DNA of 34,222 nucleotides from an uncultured Lachnospiraceae bacterium (GTDB lineage Bacteria > Bacillota > Clostridia > Lachnospirales > Lachnospiraceae). The notes below the pieces were generated by a model, which made no database searches, had not been told where the DNA came from, and was given only the letters and a program-made list of their open reading frames with translations. The stretch covers positions 1 to 34,222 of the forward strand of contig CACZXG010000027.1 in assembly GCA_902785055.1 (NCBI GenBank), given 5' to 3'. Positions 14,212 to 23,109 of this stretch are shown in pieces (the stretch's first letter is position 1; every line of letters starts with the position of its first letter). The position numbers and the translations under genes are program-made.

Positions 14212-16782
14212 ATGATCGAAAAATACAGAGATGAAATTCTGAAGTCTTTTCTTGATAATTACAGCCGCGTATATCTGATCGATCTTGAAAAGGACACGAT
14301 CGTCAAAATACAGGAATCCGAGGACGCGCCGGAGCTTGACCCGGTTCGTCAAAAACACTATTCGGAGTTCAACAGAGTCTACAGTTACACCATGCTCGAG
14401 CCTGAGTATTCCCAGTGGCGCGAAATGATGGGAAGTGTGGAGAATATCCGAAAAGTCCTGGCAGACCGCAACAGCTTTACGCTGTCCTATCAGATGAAGG
14501 ACGGCAGATGGATGAAGGTGGAAAACCGTATCCTGGAAAAGAGGGACGGCGTTCCCATCAAGGTATTCGCCTGCATACCCAGAGAGGAGAAGGACCGCCT
14601 GGCAGAGAGCGAGAAGATCGCCGAGGACAGGCACGTCATCCCGGATCTGATCACTTCTTCAGAGAGGAGACACAGGGAGGCAAGAGAGAAACTTTATAAG
14701 GGCATGCTTGCTATTGACACATTGTCTACCTGTGAGGTCAACGTCACCCGCAATACTGTGATCGCTGCGATCGGCAATAACGATGATATATTTTATCAGG
14801 AATCCATCGATATACCGAGTCCCTTTGATGCGCTTGTTAAGAAATGGGAGGACAGGATCCTCTCGGACAATGTCGACCAGTTCCGTGACCTGATGACCAG
14901 AGAGAATCTGATCACGCTGTACGGGATGGGAGAGAGAGACCTCTGGACCGAATGCATGGTGAAGGACCGGTTCGGGAACAAGGTCTGGCTGAGAGGAATC
15001 ATCGCTCTCTCCAAAAATGATGAGAGCGGGGACATCATGGCGCTGATCGTAGTGCGTGATGTCACGGAGAGGAAGAAGATCGAGATCGAGAACACAAGGC
15101 GCATGGACCTGATCATGGGACTCACTAATGACTATGAATCAGTATATTTTGTGGACCTTGAGACGGATTCCTATGATATTTACAGGCGCAACGACCAGCT
15201 CACGACCAAATACAGCAGTATTTTTCTGCCCAGTTATTCCGAAAGCATTGAGGCTTTTGCTTACAGAGGCGTCTACAGACAGGACAGGGAGAATTTCATC
15301 CGCTTGCTCAGTATTGATCAGATCAAAAAGACACTTGAGAAGAAAAGCGGATTTACATTCTCCTTCCGCACAGGAAATACGGGCGCACTCCAGTATTACC
15401 AGGTAAAGGGCGTCAGGATCGGCAGCGGCAGGAGCATGCAGCTGCTTCTGGGCTTTGCCGACATTGAAGAGGAGAGAACGGAAGAGCTCAGAAAGAGAAA
15501 ACTTCTCGAGGACGCTCTCGAACAGGCAAGGCACGCGGCGGACGCAAAGAGCACTTTCCTTTCCAATATGTCCCACGATATCAGGACGCCCATGAACGCG
15601 ATCATCGGCTTTGCCAATATAGCCTCGAATCATCTTGATGATCCGGTTAAAGTCGGGGATTGCCTGGACAAGATCGTAGTCTCCAGCAATCACCTGCTGC
15701 AGCTGATCAACAACGTGCTCGACATGAGCCGAATTGAGAGCGGCAGATTGGTGCTCGAGGAATCCTGGGTCAATATCCGGGATATCGTACATGAAGTGAC
15801 GGACTTCATGAAACCGGAGATCCTTGCCAGGGAACATGAATATGAATTCCGCGTTAGTGAAAATATACCTAACTATGTGCTGTGCGACCGCCTCAGAGTG
15901 ACACAGCTGCTGCTCAATATTCTGAGCAACGCTGTAAAGTACACGCCGAAACAGGGAAGGATCCGACTGTCGGTCGCAGAGGGAATAGGAGCGCCTCAGG
16001 GATATTTTGCCCTGGAATTCGTGATCAGCGACACCGGGATCGGCATGAGCAGGGATTTTCAGGAGCGTCTTTTCGAGCCCTTTGAGAGAGAGAACAACTC
16101 GACGGTCAGCAAAGTCATGGGGAGCGGCCTGGGAATGTCGATCTGCAAAGGGATCGTGGATTCCATGGGCGGATCTATGACTGTAGACAGCCAGCAGGGA
16201 AGAGGTTCCGTGGTCACAGTGAACCTGGCTATGAAATACAAAGCCGATGATGAAGGAACCGAGGGGAGCCCCGCTGAAGAGGCAGCTGACAGCGGAAGGC
16301 AGACAGCTGCTTCCCGGTCAGCGATATTCTATGAGGCCGCGGAGACAGGCATAGTAAAGGAAAGAGATAAGATCAGGATCCTTGTGGTGGAAGACAACGA
16401 GCTCAACCGGGAAATCGCCAAGGAACTGCTTGAGGACATCGGTTATCTGGTGGAGACGGCGGAAGACGGAGAGTCGGCGGTCCTGATGATCAGAAGATCG
16501 GACAGGGATTATTACGACGCCGTTCTGATGGACATTCAGATGCCCGGTATCGACGGCTACGAGGCGGCGAGAAATATCAGGCGCCTGTTCGACTGGGAGC
16601 ATTCGCAGATCCCGATCATCGCCATGACGGCGAACGCTTTCGAGGAAGATATGGAGAGGGCCCGCAGCGCGGGCATGAACGCTTACATCGCAAAGCCTGT
16701 TGAACCGGAGTCCGTCAAACAGATCCTGGAGCAGGTACTGGCGGACAGGACCAAGGTACATGATATGAGGGAAGAAATTTGA
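14212..16782 (+). CDS. Soluble PAS-containing hybrid histidine kinase with C-terminal receiver
   Basis: 856 residues without transmembrane helices, so a cytoplasmic sensor. Three PAS-like regions precede the kinase (about 10-140, 165-290 and 300-415; each begins with a segment such as SRVYLIDLEKD or ESVYFVDLETD). A short coiled coil (420-445) leads to HisKA with phospho-accepting His455 (SHDIRTPMN), then HATPase_c with N box LLNILSNAVKYTP, G1 DTGIGMS and G2 GSGLGMSICKGI. After a linker the receiver domain starts near 720 (RILVVEDNELNRE) with phospho-acceptor Asp774 (LMDIQMPG), the TAN threonine and the AKP lysine. There is no HPt or DNA-binding output, so phosphate must go to an unlinked partner. 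RBS GAGGAG is close to the ATG. Signal unknown. Confidence 0.92.
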   Translation: MIEKYRDEILKSFLDNYSRVYLIDLEKDTIVKIQESEDAPELDPVRQKHYSEFNRVYSYTMLEPEYSQWREMMGSVENIRKVLADRNSFTLSYQMKDGRWMKVENRILEKRDGVPIKVFACIPREEKDRLAESEKIAEDRHVIPDLITSSERRHREAREKLYKGMLAIDTLSTCEVNVTRNTVIAAIGNNDDIFYQESIDIPSPFDALVKKWEDRILSDNVDQFRDLMTRENLITLYGMGERDLWTECMVKDRFGNKVWLRGIIALSKNDESGDIMALIVVRDVTERKKIEIENTRRMDLIMGLTNDYESVYFVDLETDSYDIYRRNDQLTTKYSSIFLPSYSESIEAFAYRGVYRQDRENFIRLLSIDQIKKTLEKKSGFTFSFRTGNTGALQYYQVKGVRIGSGRSMQLLLGFADIEEERTEELRKRKLLEDALEQARHAADAKSTFLSNMSHDIRTPMNAIIGFANIASNHLDDPVKVGDCLDKIVVSSNHLLQLINNVLDMSRIESGRLVLEESWVNIRDIVHEVTDFMKPEILAREHEYEFRVSENIPNYVLCDRLRVTQLLLNILSNAVKYTPKQGRIRLSVAEGIGAPQGYFALEFVISDTGIGMSRDFQERLFEPFERENNSTVSKVMGSGLGMSICKGIVDSMGGSMTVDSQQGRGSVVTVNLAMKYKADDEGTEGSPAEEAADSGRQTAASRSAIFYEAAETGIVKERDKIRILVVEDNELNREIAKELLEDIGYLVETAEDGESAVLMIRRSDRDYYDAVLMDIQMPGIDGYEAARNIRRLFDWEHSQIPIIAMTANAFEEDMERARSAGMNAYIAKPVEPESVKQILEQVLADRTKVHDMREEI

Positions 16783-17519
16783 AAAAAGCACTTGCAAGCG
16801 ACTTTGACAATACATTGTATTTTATGGACACGGAAGAGCGGTTCCGGGCACAGGACGTTTTTGAGATCCTCTTTTTCAGAAAGGAAGGCGGAGTCTTCGG
16901 GATCTGCACGGGACGATCTCCCGACAGTATTATAGAAACCTGCGAAAGCTTTCTGCACCCTGATTTCATCATTTCCGTGAGCGGCGCGCTCATTGTCGAT
17001 GGAGAGGGAAAGGTGCTCGACAGTCACGCTCTTTCGCCCGATACAGCCAGGGCGATCCTGCGTGAATTTGATGGCGAAGCGATAATGGTGGTTCACGCAG
17101 GCGGAAACGTATACGCTTTCGGAGAGACGGAGTATCCGCTGCAGATCAGTATCAGGGAGTTCGAGGAACTTCCGCAGGACGCGATCTACGGCATTTCCAT
17201 GAGGCTTTCAAGTGAGAAGGCAGCAAAAGAGGCAGCTGCCAGGATCAAAGAAAAATACGGCGCGGAGGCCGCGCCGTATCAGAATGTGAGTCATGTGGAT
17301 GTTGTTGCTGCCGGATGCTCCAAGGGAACAGGCATCGACAAAGTGAGAGAGATCTTCGGGATCGACCGGTTTGGAGGAATCGGCGACTCCTATAACGATC
17401 TTCCGCTCCTAGAGGCATCCGATATCAGTTTTACATTCCCGGATGCCCCTGAAGAGCTCAAAAAAGCCGCGGACGAGATCGTTCTGTCCGTCTCCGACGC
17501 CATAGGAAAGATGAGATAA
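16779..17519 (+). CDS. HAD-superfamily (Cof/class IIB) sugar-phosphatase-like hydrolase
   Basis: 246 residues with a TTG start at 16779 that overlaps the kinase stop (TTGA). HAD motif I is SDFDNT with nucleophile Asp8 and acid/base Asp10. GICTGRSP carries the motif II threonine, CSKGTGIDKV the motif III lysine, and GIGDSYNDLPLLEAS motif IV. A class II cap lies between motifs II and III. Members dephosphorylate sugar phosphates, nucleotides or flavin precursors; the substrate cannot be assigned. It is translationally coupled to the histidine kinase. It converges with the minus-strand lipoprotein gene with only 9 nt between the stops and no obvious terminator. Confidence 0.9.
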   Translation: MKKALASDFDNTLYFMDTEERFRAQDVFEILFFRKEGGVFGICTGRSPDSIIETCESFLHPDFIISVSGALIVDGEGKVLDSHALSPDTARAILREFDGEAIMVVHAGGNVYAFGETEYPLQISIREFEELPQDAIYGISMRLSSEKAAKEAAARIKEKYGAEAAPYQNVSHVDVVAAGCSKGTGIDKVREIFGIDRFGGIGDSYNDLPLLEASDISFTFPDAPEELKKAADEIVLSVSDAIGKMR

Positions 17520-17528
17520 ACTGATCTT

Positions 17529-19397
17529 TCAGCTGTCGGCGAGCGCTTCCTCCCAGGAAGTGCGTGCAGGCCAGGAGCCGTCATCCAGAGTCTCTCTCAG
17601 GAATCGGAAATAGTAAGAGAGTTTTTCCTGCACGTGCCGGCCCTTGAAACAGCCGGAGTACGGCGTTCTGCCCGACAGAAGAGTCTCCATGAGACGTGCC
17701 CTGTCCTCCATAGGGTAGGTCTTGCTGTAAGGGTCTATAAACCAGACGTCGTCGGCAGGACAGCCGCTCACAGCAGTATTCTCAGGGCTTCCTGCAGTCT
17801 CGTAACTCTCTCCGGATTCATTGATATAGGAATAATAGTAGGAGAAACCTTTGGGATTCATGGAGTTCCATTCGTCCTCACTAAGAAGTCCTTCCCCGGC
17901 GAAACGGTAGTCGGCGGCATGAGTGAGCTCGTGAACCACCGTGTCGGGACTCAGATCGTCATAGAGGTCAAAGGCGAGCTGCATCGTCCCGTTCGATTCG
18001 GTGGCGAAAGCGCCGGCATTGGAGATATTGCTCGCCGCGTCCAAAGGATGCAGGGCTCCGGTCAGGCACAATACAATGTTCCGGTAATAACTGCCCTTAA
18101 GCTGTGTGAAATAAGTGTCGGGATAAAGAGAGAGCACATTTTCAAGAACAGACAAAGAGCCGTCTATGACAGCGGCGTCCGTGCAGGGCTCCGCGGTGTA
18201 ATCCGGGAATTCCGCCGGAATATTAGTACCGATCAGGATGCGGATTCCGTACCGGTCTTCCAGCGCGGCCGCTCTGTCGGTGAGAGAGCCGTAGTCTGCA
18301 GTTTCAGGCGCTTCGTAATCAGATCTTGAGGGTATTTCCCATTTGACTGCATGGCAGGAAGCGGTGTTCCAGAGATAGAGATGTTCCGGTCTTCCCGCGT
18401 CGTCGCACAGAGCCCAGCAGCACCAGTCTCCCAGCAGAGAGCGGGGGAAAGTAGTATAAGCCAGGAAAGAGTCCGCTTTATCTGCGGAACTGCCGCCTAT
18501 CAGAGAGAGGACTTCCTCAGGAAGTTCCATCTCTCTTTTGATATGTTCAGACAGATCGCAGACAGAGATCACCGGCTTAGTCCTGAAAGATGACCCCAGC
18601 AGGCGTCTGCCGTCGGTGACAGTAAAACGGGACGGATTGATATCAGAGAGATAGTACTCGCTCTCACCCGGTTCGGGATCCACATCGACGTAGACCTGCA
18701 GAGAAGGATCGCGCCGTGAATAAGTGGAAAAAGACAGCCGTCCCTCGTGCCCTGACACAACGGGCGTGAAGGCGCCGAATTCGCAGGGAAGGACCCATGA
18801 AACGCGGAGATCTCCCTCTTTAGTGACTTCGTACAGGATGCCGCGGTCACAAGACAGCCAAAGCCGTCCGCCCAGCCAGTAAGGCTGCGCGCCCTGGAGG
18901 TAAGAGGGGAGGACGACGCTGCCGGCTTCAGCACCCGGCCTGTAGAGAATGCCGCAGCGGCTGTCGAAGACGATCAGAGGATCGCATGACAATACTGAAA
19001 GGCCCTCAGTCCCGTCAGATCCGCGCTCCGGTGCCTGCGCCCGGTCGAAGGAGGCAAGTTCCTCCTTTTCCCCGCTTAAAAGGTTCAGAAGCTGTGCGGA
19101 ATAAGAAGAGACTGTGCCCTGACTGTCCGGATTTGAATAAAGCAGAAGCAGGCTGCTCTCGTCATAGAGACCGGCGCAGCACAAAACGGCTTCATCCTGC
19201 GGGGAGGCCAACTGTGTGATCTCATAGAGCGAGCCCTGGTCCTGCGCCGTATTGACTTTCATCGGGGACAGTTTGTCCGCGATCTCACGCATCAGGTCTG
19301 ACTGCTCATTCCCGCTCCGGCAGGAGGCCAGAAGGGCAGCGGTAATCATTATGCAAAACAGTGCGCCGGCGAGGCGGCGTCTTGAAAAAAGGATCAT
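17529..19397 (-). CDS. Large lipoprotein with C-terminal HExxH zinc-peptidase-like domain
   Basis: 622 residues. The signal peptide has basic SRRR, a hydrophobic run and lipobox LASC with Cys26 as the lipidation site. Residues about 50-380 are rich in short repeating beta-strand patterns (QPYWLGGRLWLSCDRGILYEV, HEGRLSFSTYS, RPEHLYLWNTASC) like a beta-propeller; this is inference. The C-terminal domain has HELTH at 489-493 followed by AADYRF, and a downstream ED (564-565, YPMEDRARLME) placed like the third zinc ligand of gluzincin-type enzymes such as the anthrax lethal factor-like group. It would act on the outer face of the membrane. A weak GAGG lies about 14 nt before the ATG. It is transcribed divergently from proC. 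Confidence 0.82.
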   Translation of the reverse strand: MILFSRRRLAGALFCIMITAALLASCRSGNEQSDLMREIADKLSPMKVNTAQDQGSLYEITQLASPQDEAVLCCAGLYDESSLLLLYSNPDSQGTVSSYSAQLLNLLSGEKEELASFDRAQAPERGSDGTEGLSVLSCDPLIVFDSRCGILYRPGAEAGSVVLPSYLQGAQPYWLGGRLWLSCDRGILYEVTKEGDLRVSWVLPCEFGAFTPVVSGHEGRLSFSTYSRRDPSLQVYVDVDPEPGESEYYLSDINPSRFTVTDGRRLLGSSFRTKPVISVCDLSEHIKREMELPEEVLSLIGGSSADKADSFLAYTTFPRSLLGDWCCWALCDDAGRPEHLYLWNTASCHAVKWEIPSRSDYEAPETADYGSLTDRAAALEDRYGIRILIGTNIPAEFPDYTAEPCTDAAVIDGSLSVLENVLSLYPDTYFTQLKGSYYRNIVLCLTGALHPLDAASNISNAGAFATESNGTMQLAFDLYDDLSPDTVVHELTHAADYRFAGEGLLSEDEWNSMNPKGFSYYYSYINESGESYETAGSPENTAVSGCPADDVWFIDPYSKTYPMEDRARLMETLLSGRTPYSGCFKGRHVQEKLSYYFRFLRETLDDGSWPARTSWEEALADS

Positions 19398-19442
19398 TAT
19401 CAGGCATACCTCGATACAAATATGTTGGGAAAATCTGACTTT

Positions 19443-19471
19443 TATTGTAGAATACCCGTTGGAGATATAAT
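19443..19471 (+). promoter_or_regulatory. Putative proC promoter
   Basis: TATAAT at 19466-19471; the -35 region is weak (TATTGT at 19443-19448, 17-nt spacer, or TTGTAG at 19445-19450, 15-nt spacer). Confidence 0.5.
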
Positions 19472-19511
19472 AGGCAAGTGCCGGAAAACCTGAGTAACTT
19501 TAGGAGGCAAT

Positions 19512-20324
19512 ATGAAAAAACTGGGATTTATTGGCGTAGGCAATATGGGAGGAGCCATAATCGGCGGTATTTTGAAAAGCAAAAAGGTGGCGGCGGAGGA
19601 TATGATCGGAGCCGACCATTCCGGGCAGAGCAGGGAGCGCGCAGCTTCGCTCTACGGTATAGAAATGACCGGAGACAACCGGAAAGTGGCCGCAGAGTCG
19701 GAAATCCTGTTCTTCTGCGTCAAACCGCAGTTTTTGGACGATGTGCTCTATGAGATCAGGGATGTGATCCCGAAGGACCGGCTCATCGTCAGTATAGTGG
19801 CAGGCCGGAGCATCGCCTATTACCAGAAAATGCTGGGCGAAAAAATCCGGATCGTTCGTCTGATGCCCAACACGCCTGCGCTTGTGGGAGCCGGTATGAC
19901 TGCAGCCTGCTGCAGCCCTGAGGTAAGCGCGGAAGAAATGAAGGCAGTCGGAGACCTCTGCGGGACATTCAGCCTGTTTGAAGAAGTGCCTGAGACTCTT
20001 TTTGATGCAGTTACCGGCGTAAGCGGAAGCTCCCCGGCCTATGTATTCATGATGATGGAGGCTATGGCGGACGCTGCGGTACTGGCGGGAATGCCCAGGG
20101 CGCAGGCGTACAAATTCGTCGGACAGGCCGTGCTGGGCAGTGCAAAGATGATGCTGGACACCGGCAAACACCCCGGAGAACTTAAGGATATGGTATGCTC
20201 ACCGGGCGGAACCACCATCGAAGCTGTCAGAGTTCTTGAAGAATTGGGTCTTCGCAGCGCCATAATAGAGGGAACTGAGGCATGTATTGAAAAATCTGCT
20301 CAAATGAACGCCGAAAAAAACTGA
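19512..20324 (+). CDS. proC: Pyrroline-5-carboxylate reductase
   Basis: 270 residues, the usual length. Reduces 1-pyrroline-5-carboxylate to proline with NAD(P)H, the last step of proline synthesis. The dinucleotide-binding motif GVGNMG is at residues 8-13. Family hallmarks follow: FFCVKPQ, IVSIVAGRS, VRLMPNTPALVGAGMTA, and the ProC signature around VTGVSGSSPAYVF and MVCSPGGTTIEAV in the dimerisation domain. The start has TAGGAGG about 6 nt upstream. The next gene begins 75 nt downstream with no terminator between, so read-through is likely. Confidence 0.98.
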   Translation: MKKLGFIGVGNMGGAIIGGILKSKKVAAEDMIGADHSGQSRERAASLYGIEMTGDNRKVAAESEILFFCVKPQFLDDVLYEIRDVIPKDRLIVSIVAGRSIAYYQKMLGEKIRIVRLMPNTPALVGAGMTAACCSPEVSAEEMKAVGDLCGTFSLFEEVPETLFDAVTGVSGSSPAYVFMMMEAMADAAVLAGMPRAQAYKFVGQAVLGSAKMMLDTGKHPGELKDMVCSPGGTTIEAVRVLEELGLRSAIIEGTEACIEKSAQMNAEKN

Positions 20325-20330
20325 TAATCA

Positions 20331-20359
20331 TTGCATTTGTCGGATTTAAGGAGTATCTT
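20331..20359 (+). promoter_or_regulatory. Possible internal promoter before the LCP gene
   Basis: TTGCAT (20331-20336), 17-nt spacer, TATCTT (20354-20359), lying directly after the proC stop. Moderate match only. Confidence 0.4.
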
Positions 20360-20399
20360 TATTAGGATATTGTGATTTTTCTTAATAGGAGTAATGTAA

Positions 20400-21959
20400 A
20401 TGAGCAGTAATAAGGTGAGTCCGCAGAAGAAGAGGCCTCCGAGAAAGACGAGCGCTTCAAACTCAAAGCGGGCGCAGCGCAAGAAGATAAACAGATATGT
20501 GAGAATATGCGGAAGGATCCTGTTTATCCTTCAGGTGATCATATCCCTGATCATGCTCTTCACTGTCGGCAGGACGGGGATGCTTCCCTGGAAATACATG
20601 GTATTGATCTTTGCGGTCCTGGCCCTTCTGGCCGCGGTCACATTCATGCTGAATCTGAAACGGAACAGAAAAGTCCGTCTGACCGGCATAGGGATCAGTA
20701 CAGTAGTGATCATATTTGTACTGGTGTTCACACGCTATTTTAACAGGACCATGGGACTGATCTCGAGCGGCGATAACGCCCAGAAGACAGATAATATGGT
20801 CGTAGTTGTAAGAGCCAACGATCCCGCGGAAGTACTCATGGACGCCAAGGAGTACAAATTCGCAGTGCACGGCGCTTCATCCGGCGCGAGCGGCGAGATG
20901 ATCAGCGACGTCGAGTCGGCGATCTCCTCCAAGATCAAGGTGGAAGAGTACAGCAGTGATGTTGAGGCGGCCAGAGCCCTTCTGGAAGGAAAAGCGGACG
21001 CCGCGATCTATAACAAGGCCTATACATCGATCATAGCGGAATCCCTCGATGATGACGAATATGAGGACCGGGTGAGAGTGCTCTATCAGTACGGCATCCA
21101 GACCAGCATTGAGAAAGAGACTGTAAATGTCGGAGAACCCTTCAACGTACTGATCAGCGGAATTGACGTATACGGAGATATCTCCCAGACGAGCCGAAGC
21201 GATGTCAACATCATCGTGACAGTCAATCCCAAGACCAAGAAAGTGCTGCTGACCTCCACGCCTCGTGACTATTATGTCCCGATCCCGGAGGTATCCGATG
21301 GTGTAAGAGACAAGCTCACACACGCCGGTATCTACGGTGTGGACGCGTCGATGAGGACCCTCGAGGAACTCTATGGAATTGATATAACCTATTTCGTCCG
21401 CGTTAACTTCGATACACTGATCAAACTTGTCGATGCCATGGACGGTCTGGATGTTTACGTCGAGTATCCGTTTGATGCATACACGGATGAGTATCATTTC
21501 GACAAGGGATGGCACGACATGTTCGGCGACCAGGTCCTGGCGTTCTGCCGCGAGAGATACAGCTATGCGGACGGCGACAACCAGCGCGGCCGCAACCAGG
21601 AGCAGGTGCTCAAGGCACTTATTGAGAAACTGATCTCCCCCGCGATCCTGCCTCATTACGCAGAGATCCTGGACAGCCTGGACGGCTTCTTCCAGATGAA
21701 CATCCCTCAGGAGAAGATCGCCGAGCTGGTCAACATGCAGCTTACGGACAACGCTCACTGGGATATCATGAAGCAGTCGGCGGAGCAGGGCGAGAGCGCT
21801 CTTGAGACCACATATTCCGCAGGAAGCACACCTCTGTACATCATGTGGCCCGATGACGCGAGCGTCAAGGTCAACACGGCAAGGATCGAGATGATCATGA
21901 GCGAAGGCTATACGACAAATACGGGAAGTGCAGAAACCGTGGAAACTGCGCAGAAGTAA
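20400..21959 (+). CDS. LytR-CpsA-Psr (LCP) family envelope protein
   Basis: 519 residues. A basic N-terminus (about 1-35) is followed by three membrane helices (about 36-56, 62-84, 92-112) and a large extracytoplasmic part. The LCP domain spans roughly 245-430: NVLISGIDVYGD, SRSDVNIIVTVNPKTKKV, LTSTPRDYYVPIP with the conserved arginine, HAGIYG, and ERYSYADGDNQRGRNQEQVLKAL. LCP enzymes transfer undecaprenyl-linked glycopolymers to peptidoglycan. Between helix 3 and the LCP domain lies a segment of about 120 residues (EYKFAVHGASSGASGEMI, AARALLEGKADAAIYNKAY) that resembles a solute-binding-protein lobe. AGGAG at 20387-20391 is 8 nt before the ATG. Confidence 0.93.
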   Translation: MSSNKVSPQKKRPPRKTSASNSKRAQRKKINRYVRICGRILFILQVIISLIMLFTVGRTGMLPWKYMVLIFAVLALLAAVTFMLNLKRNRKVRLTGIGISTVVIIFVLVFTRYFNRTMGLISSGDNAQKTDNMVVVVRANDPAEVLMDAKEYKFAVHGASSGASGEMISDVESAISSKIKVEEYSSDVEAARALLEGKADAAIYNKAYTSIIAESLDDDEYEDRVRVLYQYGIQTSIEKETVNVGEPFNVLISGIDVYGDISQTSRSDVNIIVTVNPKTKKVLLTSTPRDYYVPIPEVSDGVRDKLTHAGIYGVDASMRTLEELYGIDITYFVRVNFDTLIKLVDAMDGLDVYVEYPFDAYTDEYHFDKGWHDMFGDQVLAFCRERYSYADGDNQRGRNQEQVLKALIEKLISPAILPHYAEILDSLDGFFQMNIPQEKIAELVNMQLTDNAHWDIMKQSAEQGESALETTYSAGSTPLYIMWPDDASVKVNTARIEMIMSEGYTTNTGSAETVETAQK

Positions 21960-21970
21960 AAGAAAACATC

Positions 21971-22004
21971 AAAAGAGAGCAGGCGCTGAGCCTGCTCTCT
22001 TTTA
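21971..22004. terminator. Bidirectional terminator between the LCP and PAP2 genes
   Basis: Perfect 14-bp stem AAAAGAGAGCAGGC (21971-21984) with GCCTGCTCTCTTTT (21990-22003), loop of 5. A/T-rich flanks on both sides suit termination of both convergent genes. Confidence 0.9.
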
Positions 22005-22035
22005 TTGATGTTATTAAACTGACTTAAATTACTGT

Positions 22036-22773
22036 TCAATGTTCGAATACGGATTCATAGATCACTCTGCGTCTTTCCTTTCCTACGAATACAAATCCGA
22101 GTCTGTATACAAGGATATAAGAGAAGATCGCAAGTCCTGTGGCAATGATCACATCTGAGAACGAATGCTGTTTGAGGAACATCGTTGACAGAATGATGAG
22201 AAAGCCGAGGACTGTCATGGCTGTCTTGCTCATCTTAGAGCGAACCAGCTTGGCGTCTGTCTTCCACACGGCGATCATCACGCACAGAGAATTGTAAACG
22301 TGAATACTCGGAGTCACATTTGTGGGAGTATCGATCGCGTATAAGTGCTCAACCATATTTGTAAAAATATTGTGCCGCGGCATTGTTTCCGGTCTCAGCA
22401 ACAAAATGTTGGGGAAAACAATTGACAGGGCCAGGAATATGGTCATACCGATCACAAGGAATGCGGCGACCTCATGATAACTCTTTTCATCCTGCAGGAA
22501 CATGTAGAATGCAAAACCGAAGGCATATGCAAACCACATCAGATACGGGATTATGAACACCTCGCAGAAGGGGATCATGTCGTCAACTGCTGTGTGGATC
22601 ACCGTGTAATGAAGCCGGTTCCAGTTCTCGATCAGAGCGAACGTCACAAGGTAGAACACCGCGTACGCCGCCATCGGGGCACCAAGTTTCGCTTTATAGC
22701 GAACGATCTCCGGCATTGACTTGCCGGCGAGCGGTCCATATCCGTATCCCGAATCCCAAATTAGTTCTTTCAT
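22036..22773 (-). CDS. PAP2-superfamily integral membrane protein
   Basis: 245 residues from the ATG at 22773, chosen for GAGGTGA 8 nt upstream; upstream in-frame ATGs lack an RBS. About six hydrophobic segments. Phosphatase motifs of the PAP2/inositol-phosphotransferase type are visible: RPETMPR in the loop, PSIHVYNSLC (PSxH motif) and LKQHSFSDVIIATG (catalytic His and Asp). Such proteins dephosphorylate or transfer lipid-linked phosphate head groups at the membrane surface, for example undecaprenyl pyrophosphate or phosphatidic acid. The exact substrate is not shown. It is monocistronic and convergent with the LCP gene, whose reaction releases undecaprenyl phosphates. Confidence 0.85.
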   Translation of the reverse strand: MKELIWDSGYGYGPLAGKSMPEIVRYKAKLGAPMAAYAVFYLVTFALIENWNRLHYTVIHTAVDDMIPFCEVFIIPYLMWFAYAFGFAFYMFLQDEKSYHEVAAFLVIGMTIFLALSIVFPNILLLRPETMPRHNIFTNMVEHLYAIDTPTNVTPSIHVYNSLCVMIAVWKTDAKLVRSKMSKTAMTVLGFLIILSTMFLKQHSFSDVIIATGLAIFSYILVYRLGFVFVGKERRRVIYESVFEH

Positions 22774-23109
22774 TGCAAAATCACCTCTGTTGGTTTTCAT
22801 AATACTAAATTTCATTTTCGGGTTTACCGACAGACATACTACATCCAAAAAACAGAAAAAACAAGAGGTGTACAAAAATAAAGGCATTACAGAACGCAAA
22901 AAAAAACGGAAAAGTATTCGGCGAACCGTCTGATAATCGGAGAAAAATACGGTTAAAGGTACATTTTGAACAATGAGGGGCTGATCAGGCGCTTTCGTTT
23001 TAGTGGAAGATTCTCTTGCAGTGCCAGTGTGACCTTGCTATACTACATTTTGGCGACTTTAAAAAAGACAAATGTCCGTCTGGAAAAACACTCGCACAGG
23101 AGGAGTTAC
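22774..23109. other. Intergenic region between the divergent PAP2 and glyA genes
   Basis: 336 nt with A-rich stretches and no credible gene. It holds the RBS and presumed promoter of the PAP2 gene at the left and the glyA promoter (23016-23044) at the right. AACCGT (22924-22929) could pair with ACGGTT (22949-22954), a short hairpin of unknown meaning. An open frame continues upstream from glyA to 22966, but the family N-terminus and the RBS place the start at 23110. Confidence 0.6.
23016..23044 (+). promoter_or_regulatory. glyA promoter
   Basis: TTGCAG (23016-23021), 17-nt spacer, TATACT (23039-23044), with TG at 23036-23037 giving an extended -10. Leader of about 60 nt to the ATG. Confidence 0.75.

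Noticed and set aside
22966..23109. N-terminal extension of glyA by 48 codons
   Set aside because: The region contains the glyA promoter, lacks an RBS and does not resemble SHMT; start 23110 has AGGAGG.
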